The notes under the pieces were generated by a model that ran no database searches, had not been told where the DNA came from, and saw nothing but the letters and a program-made list of their open reading frames with translations. From contig CACWHY010000008.1 in the NCBI GenBank assembly GCA_902760805.1, forward strand, positions 51,587 to 115,586: a stretch of 64,000 nucleotides of DNA, read 5' to 3'. Numbering within the stretch: the first letter of the stretch is position 1; every line of letters begins with the position of its first letter. Positions 15,999 through 24,835 of the stretch are shown here, in pieces. Source of the DNA: Ruminococcus flavefaciens. GTDB lineage: Bacteria > Bacillota > Clostridia > Oscillospirales > Ruminococcaceae. The translations under genes and the position numbers were made by a program.

Positions 15999-16370
15999 TT
16001 ATTTGATTATCAGATCGCCCTTTTTTATATCCTTGCGCTGTAGCCCTTTCAGCAGGAACCCGGCATATTCGCCCTCTGTAGCAGCGGACTTGATCTTGCG
16101 GAACATCTCGATCCCAAGTATCTGGGTCTCACGGAGATCTCCGGAAAGATCGTCCAGCATGACCTTATCTCCCACAGAGAATGTGCCCTCTGTGACCTGT
16201 CCCGTGACAACAAGACCTCGCCCGGCAATGGGGAAGGCGTCATCTGCGATGAAGCAGGCCGAGCCTTCGGTCTGGGGAGCCTCATTTGCCCGGCTCTCCT
16301 CATAGAGCCGCAGCTCCTTCTGGTCGTCTGACTCCTTGTTTTTGTTTAGCAGCTTTCCCAACAGTCCCAT
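15999..16370 (-). CDS. Small EF-Tu domain 2-like beta-barrel protein between iscS and iscU
   Basis: 123 residues from the ATG preceded by AAGGAG; a longer frame starts inside iscS. The N-terminal 30 residues are charged (KNKESDDQKELR). The rest resembles the second domain of translational GTPases: DAFPIAGRGLVVTGQV, GTFSVGDKVMLDD, YAGFLLKGLQRKDIKKGDLI. No GTP-binding motif is present, so it is a stand-alone beta-barrel. Such domains bind tRNA ends, RNA or protein partners. It sits 11 bases after iscS and 15 before iscU, all in one operon, so a link to Fe-S assembly or sulfur transfer is possible but unproven. Confidence 0.8.
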   Translation of the reverse strand: MGLLGKLLNKNKESDDQKELRLYEESRANEAPQTEGSACFIADDAFPIAGRGLVVTGQVTEGTFSVGDKVMLDDLSGDLRETQILGIEMFRKIKSAATEGEYAGFLLKGLQRKDIKKGDLIIK

Positions 16371-16381
16371 AATGTCGCTCC

Positions 16382-17572
16382 TTATTCGTACTTTTCGCCC
16401 TTCATCATTTTCTCCCAAACAGGTGACATGGATCTGAGCCTGTCCACCACCTTGGGGATCACTTCTAAGATGTAGTCAACGTCCTCGTCGGTGACGTCCT
16501 CCTCGATAGAGAGGCGGAGAGAGCCGTGAGCGATCTCGTGCTTTAGGCCGATAGACAGCAGAACGTGTGACGGATCCAGGGATCCCGATGTGCAGGCGGA
16601 TCCCGATGAAGCGCAAATGCCGTTCATATCCAGCATGAGGAGCAGGGACTCGCCCTCGATGCCCTCGATGGAGATGTTCAGATTTCCGGGAAGTCTCTTG
16701 TCACGGTCGCCGTTGAGCCTTGTGTAGGGCAGCTTCAAAATGCCGTCGATAAGGCGGTTCCTCCGGGGAGTGATGACCGCAGCCTTCTCAGCGATGTTCC
16801 TTGTAGCAGCCTCGATAGCGACTCCCAGGCCAACGATCGCAGGAACGTTCTCAGTGCCGGCACGCTTGCCACGCTCCTGACCGCCGCCGTGGATCAGGTT
16901 CGGCAGAACGATGCCCTTCTTCACATAAAGTGCGCCGATACCCTTCTGAGCGTGGATCTTGTGTCCTGAGAGGGACAGCATATCTATGCCCTGCTTGTGG
17001 ACGTCGATCTCCACATGGCCAACAGCCTGAACAGCGTCAGTGTGGAAGATCACGCCCTTTTCGTGACAGATCGCAGCGATCTCCTCGATAGGCTGGATCG
17101 TACCGATCTCGTTGTTAGCGTACATGATAGTTACCAGAGCCGTGTCCTCACGGATAGCCTTGCGCACGTCCTCGGGATCGATGAGACCCTTGTCGCTGAC
17201 AGGTACGTATGTCACCTCATAGCCCTGTTTTTCCAGGTATTCGCAGGTGTGGAGAACAGCGTGGTGCTCGAAAACTGAGGTGATGATGTGCTTCTTGCCC
17301 TTCTTGCCAAGGCGCTCTGCGATGCCCTTGATAGCCCAGTTGTCGGACTCAGAGCCGCAGCTTGTGAAGAAGATCTCTCTGGGCTCAGCACCCAGAGCCT
17401 TAGCCACCTTTTCTCTGGCCTCCTCAACGTCACGCTGAGCGTCACGTCCCAGCTTGTAGATACTTGAGGCGTTGCCGTAGGCTGTGGTGAAGTGGGGGAG
17501 CATGGCCTCCAGCACCTCCTGAGAAACAGCCGTAGTTGCGGCGTTATCGGCATAGATGAATTTCTTTTCCAT
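16382..17572 (-). CDS. iscS: Cysteine desulfurase (IscS/NifS)
   Basis: 396 residues. PLP fold-type I desulfurase: [11 protein letters not shown] at the N-terminus, PLP Lys in [13 protein letters not shown], and the persulfide-forming Cys in the loop [19 protein letters not shown]. It takes sulfur from cysteine and hands it to the IscU scaffold encoded downstream. The length and motifs are standard for the NifS/IscS group I enzymes. First gene of the iscS-(barrel protein)-iscU operon. It is 24 bases downstream of the RNase HI gene on the same strand, which may share its transcript. Confidence 0.95.
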   Translation of the reverse strand: MEKKFIYADNAATTAVSQEVLEAMLPHFTTAYGNASSIYKLGRDAQRDVEEAREKVAKALGAEPREIFFTSCGSESDNWAIKGIAERLGKKGKKHIITSVFEHHAVLHTCEYLEKQGYEVTYVPVSDKGLIDPEDVRKAIREDTALVTIMYANNEIGTIQPIEEIAAICHEKGVIFHTDAVQAVGHVEIDVHKQGIDMLSLSGHKIHAQKGIGALYVKKGIVLPNLIHGGGQERGKRAGTENVPAIVGLGVAIEAATRNIAEKAAVITPRRNRLIDGILKLPYTRLNGDRDKRLPGNLNISIEGIEGESLLLMLDMNGICASSGSACTSGSLDPSHVLLSIGLKHEIAHGSLRLSIEEDVTDEDVDYILEVIPKVVDRLRSMSPVWEKMMKGEKYE

Positions 17573-17596
17573 AGGGATACCTACCTTTATACTATT

Positions 17597-18079
17597 TCAG
17601 TGAGCCGAATACCTGTCACGCTGCTCAACAGCCAGCTGATCGCAGCGCTCGTTTTCGGGATGGCCGGCATGGCCCTTGACCCAAACGAATGTGACCTCAT
17701 GCTGTTCCAGAAGGGGAAGCAGCCGCTCCCACAGGTCAACGTTGAGGGCAGGCTTTTTGTCGGACTTGATCCAGCCCTTTTTCTTCCACCCGTAGACCCA
17801 GCCCTTAGTCACGCTGTCCACGACGTACTTGCTGTCGGTGGTGAGAGTGACCTTGCAGGGCTCCTTCAGAGCGGAAAGCGCCGCAATGACGCCCATGAGC
17901 TCCATGCGGTTGTTGGTGGTAGCGCTCTCGCCGCCGGACAGCTCCTTGACGAACTTTCCGTAGCGGAGGATAGCGCCGTAGCCGCCGGGGCCGGGATTTC
18001 CGCTGCAAGCGCCGTCGGTAAAGATCTCAACAGTCTTGATAAGACTCACTCCTTTTGTCCAAATTTTATTATATACCAT
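17597..18079 (-). CDS. rnhA: Ribonuclease HI
   Basis: RNase HI degrades the RNA strand of RNA:DNA hybrids. Catalytic residues are visible: Asp in [18 protein letters not shown], Glu in [10 protein letters not shown], Asp in [11 protein letters not shown] and the late Asp in [25 protein letters not shown] is diagnostic. The start is uncertain. The longest frame begins at an ATG 15 codons before the domain, but AAAGGAG lies next to GTGAGTCTTATCAAG, so the GTG about ten codons in or even the ATC may be the true start. The protein would then be about 147-150 residues, which is usual for the family. Confidence 0.93.
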   Translation of the reverse strand: MVYNKIWTKGVSLIKTVEIFTDGACSGNPGPGGYGAILRYGKFVKELSGGESATTNNRMELMGVIAALSALKEPCKVTLTTDSKYVVDSVTKGWVYGWKKKGWIKSDKKPALNVDLWERLLPLLEQHEVTFVWVKGHAGHPENERCDQLAVEQRDRYSAH

Positions 18080-18141
18080 TTTAGTATGTTTAAGTTCAGT
18101 TGTTAACCGGTGGAAACTTCCTTTCAGTTAGCACTTACTTA

Positions 18142-19092
18142 CTAAATGTGGTCCAGTCGTTTCAGTATGAACAGCCACCCCGTCAGCGTGAAGGCGCTCA
18201 GCAGCGTGGTCAGCATTACCGCAAGAGCCGTGATCGAGCCCTTGTGTCCCAGATTTTTCGCCATTACGAAGCAGCTCCCCGTAGTTGCACTGCCCAGCAT
18301 CACCAGCGCCGCCACCAGCTTTTCTCCCCGGAAGCCCAAATGTACCGCAATTGGCAGGAAGGCTCCGCAGAACAGCACCAGCTTGATGAAGGCTATCCCA
18401 AGGCACACCGGCAGGTCGTCCTTGGCGTCGGCGGTCTTGAATGAGGCGCCCAGGGCTATCAGGGAAAGGGGCGTGGCCATGCCTGCCAGGTAGGAGACCG
18501 ACCGTGACAGGATCGCCGGCTGAGGGATCTTGGCCAAAGACCAGAGGATACCCACGATAATTCCCAGTATTATGGGATTTGTGATGATCCCCTTCACTGT
18601 GGAGAGCAGCAGGGATCTGCCGCTTTTTTTGCCCTCAGGGGAGGTCAGGGAAAGCACCGTCACCGCCGCAATGTTGTACAGCGGAACAGTTGCCACGATC
18701 ATCAGCGCCGCCATAGTTGCCTTGCCGTAGATGTTGTTGACGAAGGCGATACCCAGCACCGCAGCGCTGCTCCGGTAGGCCGCCTGTATGATCTCGCCAC
18801 GCTCGGCCTTGTCCTTGTGGAGGAGGGAAAACAGCCAGGCTGCGCCCACGCTCACCAGGGTGATGATCACGCAGAAGAGGACGAATTTCCCGTCCCACAC
18901 TGAGCGGAAGTCCGCCTTTGAAAGGTCCGCAAACAGCAGCGCAGGGAGGGTCGTCCGGAAGACGAAGCGGTTGAGCTGAGAGGTGGTGTGGTCGTCCAAA
19001 AGCCCGATCCTTCGGCAGAAGAAGCCGAACACCATCATCAGAAACACAGGGACGGTGGCATTGAGGCTGAATAAAAGGTCACTCAAAAACAT
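18142..19092 (-). CDS. AEC (auxin efflux carrier) family transporter
   Basis: 316 residues with about ten hydrophobic helices. Membrane-transport family AEC signatures: FCRRIGLLDDHTTSQLNRFVFRTTLPALLF near the start, and NPIILGIIVGILW and ATPLSLIALGASF in the second half. Members export or import organic anions such as malate or auxin-like acids. It starts 10 bases after potD, so it is probably the last gene of the pot operon, but no substrate link to polyamines is known. Nothing in the sequence defines the substrate. Confidence 0.88.
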   Translation of the reverse strand: MFLSDLLFSLNATVPVFLMMVFGFFCRRIGLLDDHTTSQLNRFVFRTTLPALLFADLSKADFRSVWDGKFVLFCVIITLVSVGAAWLFSLLHKDKAERGEIIQAAYRSSAAVLGIAFVNNIYGKATMAALMIVATVPLYNIAAVTVLSLTSPEGKKSGRSLLLSTVKGIITNPIILGIIVGILWSLAKIPQPAILSRSVSYLAGMATPLSLIALGASFKTADAKDDLPVCLGIAFIKLVLFCGAFLPIAVHLGFRGEKLVAALVMLGSATTGSCFVMAKNLGHKGSITALAVMLTTLLSAFTLTGWLFILKRLDHI

Positions 19093-19102
19093 AGCCGCCG
19101 CC

Positions 19103-20377
19103 TCAGAAGATGTCCTTCTTGGCCTTGATATGGCGCCGGATCAGGACGAAGATCATCAGTGCCACGCAGAAAATGAGGAAGATCGGAGTGATCCACTTGT
19201 TGGTGTTCTCGTCCTCAGCGGACTTCATCTCAGTCCAAAGGTCCTGCATTTTCTTGTTGGCCTCGTCTGAGAGGTTGACGAAAACGGTGGTCTTGTCCCT
19301 GATGAAATCCTCGTCCGGGTAGGAAACATGGCTCTCACGGGTCTCCTCGTCAAGCATCTCGAAGGCAGCCGAATGTGGCGTAGAATAGCAGATATAGTCG
19401 ATATTTGCGAAGGCGATGTCGGGCTCGCACATGAAGTTTATGTACATTTCCGCAGCCTCCTTCTGGCGGGCGTTGGAGGGGATGCACATAGCGTCCACGA
19501 AGAGGTTGGTGCCGCTTTTGGGGACCACGAAATCCAGGTCCTCGTTGCCCTCAAGGATCGTGAGGGCGTCCCCTGCGTAGTAGGGGGCGATCAGAGCGTC
19601 GCCGGCCTCCATTTTGTCGAATACCTCGTCCATAACGTAGCCCTGAACGATGCGCTTCTGCTGGCGGAGCTTGAAGGCAGCCTGCTCAAGCTCCTCGGGA
19701 TCCTCGGTGTTCAGGGAATATCCCAGCATGAGCTCGGCGATAGCAAAGGCGTCACGGGGGTTGTCGAACATGAGGATCTGGTCGGCGTAGTCCTCGTTCC
19801 AAAGCAGATCCCAGTCGATCTCCTCGGGAGGGATGTCGATCATGGTGGTGTCGTAGATGATGCCCACAGTTCCCCAGGTATAGGGCACAGTATAGGCATT
19901 TTCCGGGTCATAGGCCTGGTTGCGGAAGTTCTCCATGATGTACTCAAAATTGGGTATGTTGGAGAAATCCAGGGGCTGGATCATTTTCTCCTTGATCATT
20001 TTGGAGATCATGTAGTCCGAGGGGATGATCACATCGTAGGCCGCACCGCCGCCCTTCAGCTTAGCGTAGAGCTCCTCATTGGTGGCGTAGTTGGTGTAGT
20101 TGACCTTGATCCCGGTGAGCTTCTCGAATTCGCCGTTCACGTCGAGAGTACCCTCATCGGCGCCGGTGGAGATGTATTCTCCCCAGTTATAGACGTTTAT
20201 GGAGAGCCCCTTTCCCTTGAAGCGTGTGTAGTAATCCGGGTCGCTGACGGTGAGGGTCTGTGCAGAGCCCTCTTCCTCTTCCTCGGGAGCCTCCTCAGGG
20301 GCGCCGGAGGAGCAGGCCGTGAGCGCTGTCACAGCGGTAAGAGCCGCCGCAGCCGAAAGGAAAATTCTTCTAAACAT
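19103..20377 (-). CDS. potD: PotD-type polyamine-binding lipoprotein with extra C-terminal membrane anchor
   Basis: 424 residues from the second of two near ATGs, which has AAGGAGG at 7 bases. It is the extracellular substrate-binding protein for spermidine/putrescine import. A lipoprotein signal ends LTACSSG (Cys about 23), then an acidic linker (EEAPEEEEEGS). The binding domain has NVYNWGEYIS, YDVIIPSDYMISKM, VPYTWGTVGIIYD and FVDAMCIPSNA, all typical PotD motifs. The unusual part is the tail: after ENTNKW comes a hydrophobic helix (ITPIFLIFCVALMIFVLI) and a KKD end. It may therefore be anchored twice. Last of potABCD. Confidence 0.93.
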   Translation of the reverse strand: MFRRIFLSAAAALTAVTALTACSSGAPEEAPEEEEEGSAQTLTVSDPDYYTRFKGKGLSINVYNWGEYISTGADEGTLDVNGEFEKLTGIKVNYTNYATNEELYAKLKGGGAAYDVIIPSDYMISKMIKEKMIQPLDFSNIPNFEYIMENFRNQAYDPENAYTVPYTWGTVGIIYDTTMIDIPPEEIDWDLLWNEDYADQILMFDNPRDAFAIAELMLGYSLNTEDPEELEQAAFKLRQQKRIVQGYVMDEVFDKMEAGDALIAPYYAGDALTILEGNEDLDFVVPKSGTNLFVDAMCIPSNARQKEAAEMYINFMCEPDIAFANIDYICYSTPHSAAFEMLDEETRESHVSYPDEDFIRDKTTVFVNLSDEANKKMQDLWTEMKSAEDENTNKWITPIFLIFCVALMIFVLIRRHIKAKKDIF

Positions 20378-20389
20378 AGCCATTCCTCC

Positions 20390-21181
20390 TTACGCAGCGT
20401 TTTTTCTGGCAGCCTTGTTCTCGATAGCGTGCTTCACGATCAGCACGATCACAACTACCACGAAGATAATGGTGGAAAGAGCGTTGATCTCCGGCGAGAC
20501 CTTGCGCCTTGTCATGGAGTAGATCGTGATCGGCAGGGTCTGTGAGGTCGAGCCTGTGGTGAAGTAGCTGACAACGAAGTCGTCCAGTGAGTAGGTGAAG
20601 CTCATGAGGAAGCCGCTGACAACGCCGGGCATGATCTCCGGGAGGACCACCTTCCGGAAGGCCTTAATGGGCGAGCAGCCCAGGTCCTGAGCGGCCTCAA
20701 AGATATGGGGGTCCATCTGATTGAACTTAGGCATAACGTTCAGGATAACATAGGGCACATCGAAGGTGATGTGGGCGATGAGCAGCGTAACGAAGCCGAA
20801 TTCCAGCTTCATTCTGGCTGCGAAGAAAACGAACAGCAGCATCAGCGAGACACCGGTAACGATCTCAGGGTTGATGATCGGGATATTGGTGACGTTCATT
20901 ACAACTGACTTGGGGACCTTCCTCATGCTGTTTATGCCGATCGCAGCGAGGGTGCCCAGCACGGTTGAGATCACGCTTGCGCAGACGGCGATGATGATCG
21001 TATTTATCAGTGATGAGATGATGATCCTGTTGTGGAACAGCCGAACGTACCAGTCAAAGGTGAAGCCGCTGAAAACGCTGCGGCTCTTGGTCTCATTGAA
21101 TGAGAACACGATGAGCACGAATATCGGCACATAGAGGAACGCCAGCACCAGCAGCAGGTAGATCTTTCCCAGTTTTTTCAA
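20390..21181 (-). CDS. potC: Spermidine/putrescine ABC transporter permease PotC
   Basis: 263 residues, six hydrophobic helices, ABC-permease EAA loop (EAAQDLGCSPIKAFRKVVLPEIMPG) and the DDFVVSYFTTG region near the end. Starts with TTG 6 bases after AAGGAGGAG. It pairs with PotB to form the membrane channel, receives polyamine from PotD and is driven by PotA. It lies 19 bases after potB and 12 before the potD start. Confidence 0.95.
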   Translation of the reverse strand: MKKLGKIYLLLVLAFLYVPIFVLIVFSFNETKSRSVFSGFTFDWYVRLFHNRIIISSLINTIIIAVCASVISTVLGTLAAIGINSMRKVPKSVVMNVTNIPIINPEIVTGVSLMLLFVFFAARMKLEFGFVTLLIAHITFDVPYVILNVMPKFNQMDPHIFEAAQDLGCSPIKAFRKVVLPEIMPGVVSGFLMSFTYSLDDFVVSYFTTGSTSQTLPITIYSMTRRKVSPEINALSTIIFVVVVIVLIVKHAIENKAARKNAA

Positions 21182-21200
21182 TGTTTCTCCTCCTTTTCAG

Positions 21201-22007
21201 TCACATCAGGACCTGATCGTCCGGGTCGAATTGGTTCATGACGGTCATGATCACCAGGATTATCACCATGAGCACCAGCGAGATCGCTGCGCCCAGGTGT
21301 GGGTTGTAGGCGTTTCCCAGGAACTGCATCTCGATAAGGTCGCCGATCAGCAGATTTGAGCCTCCGCCCAGCATTCTGGAAATGATGAACGTGGAGATCG
21401 CCGGCACGAATACCATGGTGATGCCGGAGGTGATCCCCGGCATACTCAGGGGGATAACTACCCGCAAGAGGGTCTTTCCGGAGCTGCACCCCAGGTCAGA
21501 GGCGGCCTCGAAAAGGCTCTTGTCGATCTTCTCCATCACCGAGTAAAGGGGCAGTATCATGAAGGGCAGGTAGTTGTAGACCATTCCCAGGACAACGGCG
21601 CCGGAGGTGTTGATCAGCTTGAAGGGACCCATTCCCACAAGTCCGAAAAGGTGGTTGATGATGCCGTTGTTGCCAAGGAGAGTCATCCAAGCGTAGGTCC
21701 TCAGCAGGAAGTTCATCCACATGGGCAGCATAACGATCATCAGCATGGTGCCCTGCTTGTGTTTTTCCATTCTTGAGAGGATGAATGACACCGGATAAGC
21801 CACCACAAGGCAGATCGCCGTTGCCACAAGGGACAGCCAGATCGACCGAACGAAGATGTTTGCGTACTGACCCACGTCAGAGATGTGCTTTATGGTAAGG
21901 CCGCCATCGTCGTTGGTGAAGGCGAAGTACGCTATCATCAGAAGCGGCACGACTATGAACACCACCATCCACACAAGATAGGGTGCAGAGAAATATTTCA
22001 GCTTCAT
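21201..22007 (-). CDS. potB: Spermidine/putrescine ABC transporter permease PotB
   Basis: 268 residues with six hydrophobic helices and the EAA loop EAASDLGCSSGKTLLRVVIPLSMPG that contacts the ATPase. Motifs NFLLRTYAWMTLLG and NYLPFMILPLYS are typical PotB. It begins one base after the potA stop (TAACATG), so the two are translationally coupled. Confidence 0.95.
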   Translation of the reverse strand: MKLKYFSAPYLVWMVVFIVVPLLMIAYFAFTNDDGGLTIKHISDVGQYANIFVRSIWLSLVATAICLVVAYPVSFILSRMEKHKQGTMLMIVMLPMWMNFLLRTYAWMTLLGNNGIINHLFGLVGMGPFKLINTSGAVVLGMVYNYLPFMILPLYSVMEKIDKSLFEAASDLGCSSGKTLLRVVIPLSMPGITSGITMVFVPAISTFIISRMLGGGSNLLIGDLIEMQFLGNAYNPHLGAAISLVLMVIILVIMTVMNQFDPDDQVLM

Positions 22008-22008
22008 G

Positions 22009-23055
22009 TTATGCCTCCTCCGTCTTCTTCATGATGTGGATGTCGAAGGGATCGAAGGTCATGCCGATCATTGAGCCGACGGGCTCGGCCTTGGTGGAGT
22101 GGATCACCCACTTGTGGTCAACTCCGTCCACGATCATCTCATAGTGAACGCCCTTGAATACCACAGATTCCACGATACCGGTGAGCTTGGCCTTGTCCGC
22201 AGGGATCACCTTAACGTCCTCGGGGCGGATCACCACATCGACGGTCTCATTTGGAGAAAATCCCTTGTCCACGCACTCAAAGCGTCTGCCGGTGAACTCC
22301 ACCACGCAGTCCTGAGGCATACAGCCGTTGACGATGTTGCTCTCGCCGATAAAGTCCGCAACGAAGGCGTTGACGGGCTCGTTGTAAATATCCGTAGGGG
22401 AGCCGATCTGCTGGATATTTCCGTTGTTCATGACCACGATGCTGTCGCTCATGGTGAGGGCCTCCTCCTGATCGTGGGTAACGTAAACGAAGGTCAGCTC
22501 AAGCTCCTGCTGGATCTTTCTGAGCTCGATCTGCATCTCCTTTCTCAGCTTCAGGTCGAGGGCGCCCAGGGGCTCGTCCAGAAGGAGCACCTTTGGGCGG
22601 TTGACCAGAGCTCTTGCAATGGCCACACGCTGCTGCTGGCCGCCGGAGAGCCGGTTGACCGAGCGCTTCTCGAAGCCCATAAGGTTGACCATTTCCAGCA
22701 TCTGGCCGACTCTGCTGACGATCTCCTTTTCGGGAACATTGTTGACTCTCAGGCCGAATGCGATGTTCTCATAGACGTTGAGGTGAGGGAAGAGAGCGTA
22801 TCTCTGGAAGACGGTGTTGACGTTTCTTTTGTGGGGAGGAAGGCCGTTTATGCGCTTTCCGTCGAAGTAAACGTCACCGCTGGTGGGCTCCAGGAAGCCT
22901 GCGATTATGCGGAGGGTGGTAGTTTTTCCGCAGCCAGAGGGCCCCAGGAAGGTGACGAACTCCTTGTCCTTGATGTCCAGGCTGATATTTTTGAGGATCC
23001 GCTCGCTGTCCTCGAACTCCACAACGATGTTTTTAAGGCTGACGATATTTTCCAT
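22009..23055 (-). CDS. potA: Polyamine ABC transporter ATP-binding protein PotA
   Basis: 348 residues. Walker [13 protein letters not shown] signature [15 protein letters not shown], Walker [13 protein letters not shown] and switch His in [12 protein letters not shown] are all present. The C-terminal TOBE domain (about 260-345) has [10 protein letters not shown], as expected for MalK/PotA-type ATPases. It hydrolyses ATP to drive polyamine import through PotBC. First gene of the potABCD operon; a region full of palindromic repeats lies upstream. AAAGGGG precedes the ATG. Confidence 0.96.
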   Translation of the reverse strand: MENIVSLKNIVVEFEDSERILKNISLDIKDKEFVTFLGPSGCGKTTTLRIIAGFLEPTSGDVYFDGKRINGLPPHKRNVNTVFQRYALFPHLNVYENIAFGLRVNNVPEKEIVSRVGQMLEMVNLMGFEKRSVNRLSGGQQQRVAIARALVNRPKVLLLDEPLGALDLKLRKEMQIELRKIQQELELTFVYVTHDQEEALTMSDSIVVMNNGNIQQIGSPTDIYNEPVNAFVADFIGESNIVNGCMPQDCVVEFTGRRFECVDKGFSPNETVDVVIRPEDVKVIPADKAKLTGIVESVVFKGVHYEMIVDGVDHKWVIHSTKAEPVGSMIGMTFDPFDIHIMKKTEEA

Positions 23056-23100
23056 AAAACATACCCCTTTAAAGCGTTACCGCTGTAAAATTATCATAAT

Positions 23101-24010
23101 AGCAATTATACCATACTATAGGGGAAAATGCAATATTTGCCGAAACGAATTGTAGGGGAGGTTGTCCTCGACGTCCCGGCCATGGGGAAAATGTATGCGT
23201 AAATGTAGGGGCGGATATTATCCGCCCGGCCTTTTGAATGACGTTTCCGAAAACGAATTGTAGGGGAGGCCGCCCTCGGCCTCCCGGAGGTTCGGACAAC
23301 GTATGCGGAAAACAACACGGGCGGACACATGGGTCCGCCCCTACGGTTTTTGTTCGTGGCGCCCGGGCATTTGAAAAAACGTATCGTTTAACGAATTGTA
23401 GGGGAGGCCGCCCTCGGCCTCCCGGCCAATCTGGCAGCATCTGCCGAAACAAATTGTAGGGGACGGCGTCCTCGACGTCCCGACCATTCTCGACGTCCCG
23501 GCCTTTGGGACAAACTGTGCGGAAACGATATTGGCGGGGCGATGTGGGCATCGCCCCCTACGTTTTGGTGTTGGCGCCCTGCCACATACCCAAACAAAAC
23601 GGCCACGAGATCCGTTTTCCGCCCTCGTTATTCGTCAGACCTACGCCTCGCAATGCAAAGAGGAACACCTCCTAGAGGGGAGGGGCTAAAACAAAACCGG
23701 TGCAAAAGCCGGTGCGCCACTCCCTTCTATACGGTTTTCCTCTCTGCACTCTCTTTTCCCTCACTCCCCACCTGCACCGGCTTTTGACTGTTCTTCGCAG
23801 AACCCTTACGGGTCTGCTGGGTTTTGGTGTTCGTTATTGCGGGCGGATAATATCCGCCCCTACATTTTGTTGTTCGTGACGGCACGGGCGGACACACGGG
23901 TACGCCCCTACGGTTTTTGTTCGTGACGGCACGGGCGGATAATATCCGCCCCTACATTTTCCCTACGTTTTGCAAATGGCCGGGAGGCCGAGGGCGGCCT
24001 CCCCTACATC
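23101..24010. repeat. Array of about eleven palindromic repeat elements (REP-like), with no gene
   Basis: Between potA and 24093 there is no supported gene. About eleven short stem-loops recur. The left part carries them as TTGTAGGGG-stem-CCCGG and the right part (from about 23840) as the reverse complement. Stem variants include GGAGGCCGCCCTCGGCCTCC, GGCGGATATTATCCGCC, GGCGGACACATGGGTCCGCC, GGACGGCGTCCTCGACGTCC and GGGCGATGTGGGCATCGCCC. Flanks such as CGAAACGAATTGTA and CGGCCATTTG are shared while stems differ. Open frames here only translate the repeats. Between 23590 and 23830 lies unrelated sequence with CCGGTGCAAAAGCCGGTGC and related pieces. The right end carries the promoter of the next gene. 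Confidence 0.85.
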
Positions 24011-24033
24011 TCCGCATACGATCTCAAAATGTC

Positions 24034-24062
24034 TTGACATATTGCGAAAATAATGTTAAAAT
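24034..24062 (+). promoter_or_regulatory. Promoter of zinc-ribbon membrane protein gene
   Basis: TTGACA (24034-24039), 17-base spacer, TAAAAT (24057-24062). Confidence 0.7.
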
Positions 24063-24092
24063 ATGAATAATATTTTATTAGGAGGTATTACT

Positions 24093-24773
24093 ATGTTTTG
24101 CAGACACTGCGGAGCTCAGATCCCTGATGACTCTGAGAAATGTCCGTCCTGCGGAGGAGAGCTTGCCAAAAAAGCCGCTCCTGCGCCCGAAGCCGCACCT
24201 TCCCCACAGCCTGCCGCTCCCAAGAAGCCCGATTCCGGCGTGAAGGAGCTGGCCAACACAGTCACCGATATCGCCGCCGAAAGAACGAAAGGCCTTCCCA
24301 TGGGACTTATCGCAAAGGTATGCGTCCTCATCGCAATGGTGGCCTTCCTTTTCCCCTTCGTTTCGGTATCATGCACCGAGGACAAGTCCGTTCATGAGAG
24401 CTATTCCGGCCTCCGCCTGATGTTCTGCATCGAGAAGAGCGACGACTCTGTTGCAGGCCAGACAAGCTCAGATCCCAGGCCGAATTTCCTTCTTATGGTG
24501 ACATTTGCAGGAGCAGCCGCTACAGCCTTCATCATCTTCCGCAAGAACAATATGAAGCTGGCATCGATCGTTTCCGCAGCCTCAGCCGCAGCCCTTGTGC
24601 TGTTCAGACTGACCTTCCGCAGCTACTACGACCTGACCGGCGATTATGCGGACTACATAAAGGTCAAATCGAAATTCGGATTTTTCCTATGTCTGTTAAT
24701 GCTGCTATGCACGGCGGCGGCCTGTGTTATCGACCGAAAACACAACAGCGAGACAACTCCCACAAGCAAATAA
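24093..24773 (+). CDS. Zinc-ribbon membrane protein
   Basis: 226 residues; start chosen at the ATG 7 bases after AGGAGG. An N-terminal zinc ribbon (CRHCGAQIPDDSEKCPSCG) is followed by an Ala/Pro-rich linker (about 30-55), then about four hydrophobic helices: about 75-95, 130-150, 157-175 and 195-213. The role is unknown; such zinc-ribbon plus membrane proteins are common in Clostridia and are often annotated only as hypothetical. Two other proteins in the window (42881 and 45121) start with the same type of ribbon. Convergent with the next gene, sharing a bidirectional terminator. Confidence 0.8.
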   Translation: MFCRHCGAQIPDDSEKCPSCGGELAKKAAPAPEAAPSPQPAAPKKPDSGVKELANTVTDIAAERTKGLPMGLIAKVCVLIAMVAFLFPFVSVSCTEDKSVHESYSGLRLMFCIEKSDDSVAGQTSSDPRPNFLLMVTFAGAAATAFIIFRKNNMKLASIVSAASAAALVLFRLTFRSYYDLTGDYADYIKVKSKFGFFLCLLMLLCTAAACVIDRKHNSETTPTSK

Positions 24774-24782
24774 AAACACAAA

Positions 24783-24816
24783 GCCCCGAGGCGTATCACC
24801 GCTTCGGGGCAATTTT
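24783..24816. terminator. Bidirectional terminator
   Basis: GCCCCGA (24783-24789) pairs with TCGGGGC (24804-24810). T-rich tracts lie on both sides (AATTTTT on plus, TTTGTGTTTTT on minus), so it serves both convergent genes. Confidence 0.85.
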
Positions 24817-24835
24817 TATGGAGTTTTGCGGAAGA

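Noticed and set aside
23069-23551. Open frames across the palindromic repeats (also 63586-63934)
   Set aside because: They only translate the repeats (GRRGRRPLQFV and similar) and have no ribosome sites.
23101-24010. Possible CRISPR array
   Set aside because: The units are palindromes with varying stems and variable spacing in both orientations; there is no constant repeat with unique spacers and no cas gene.
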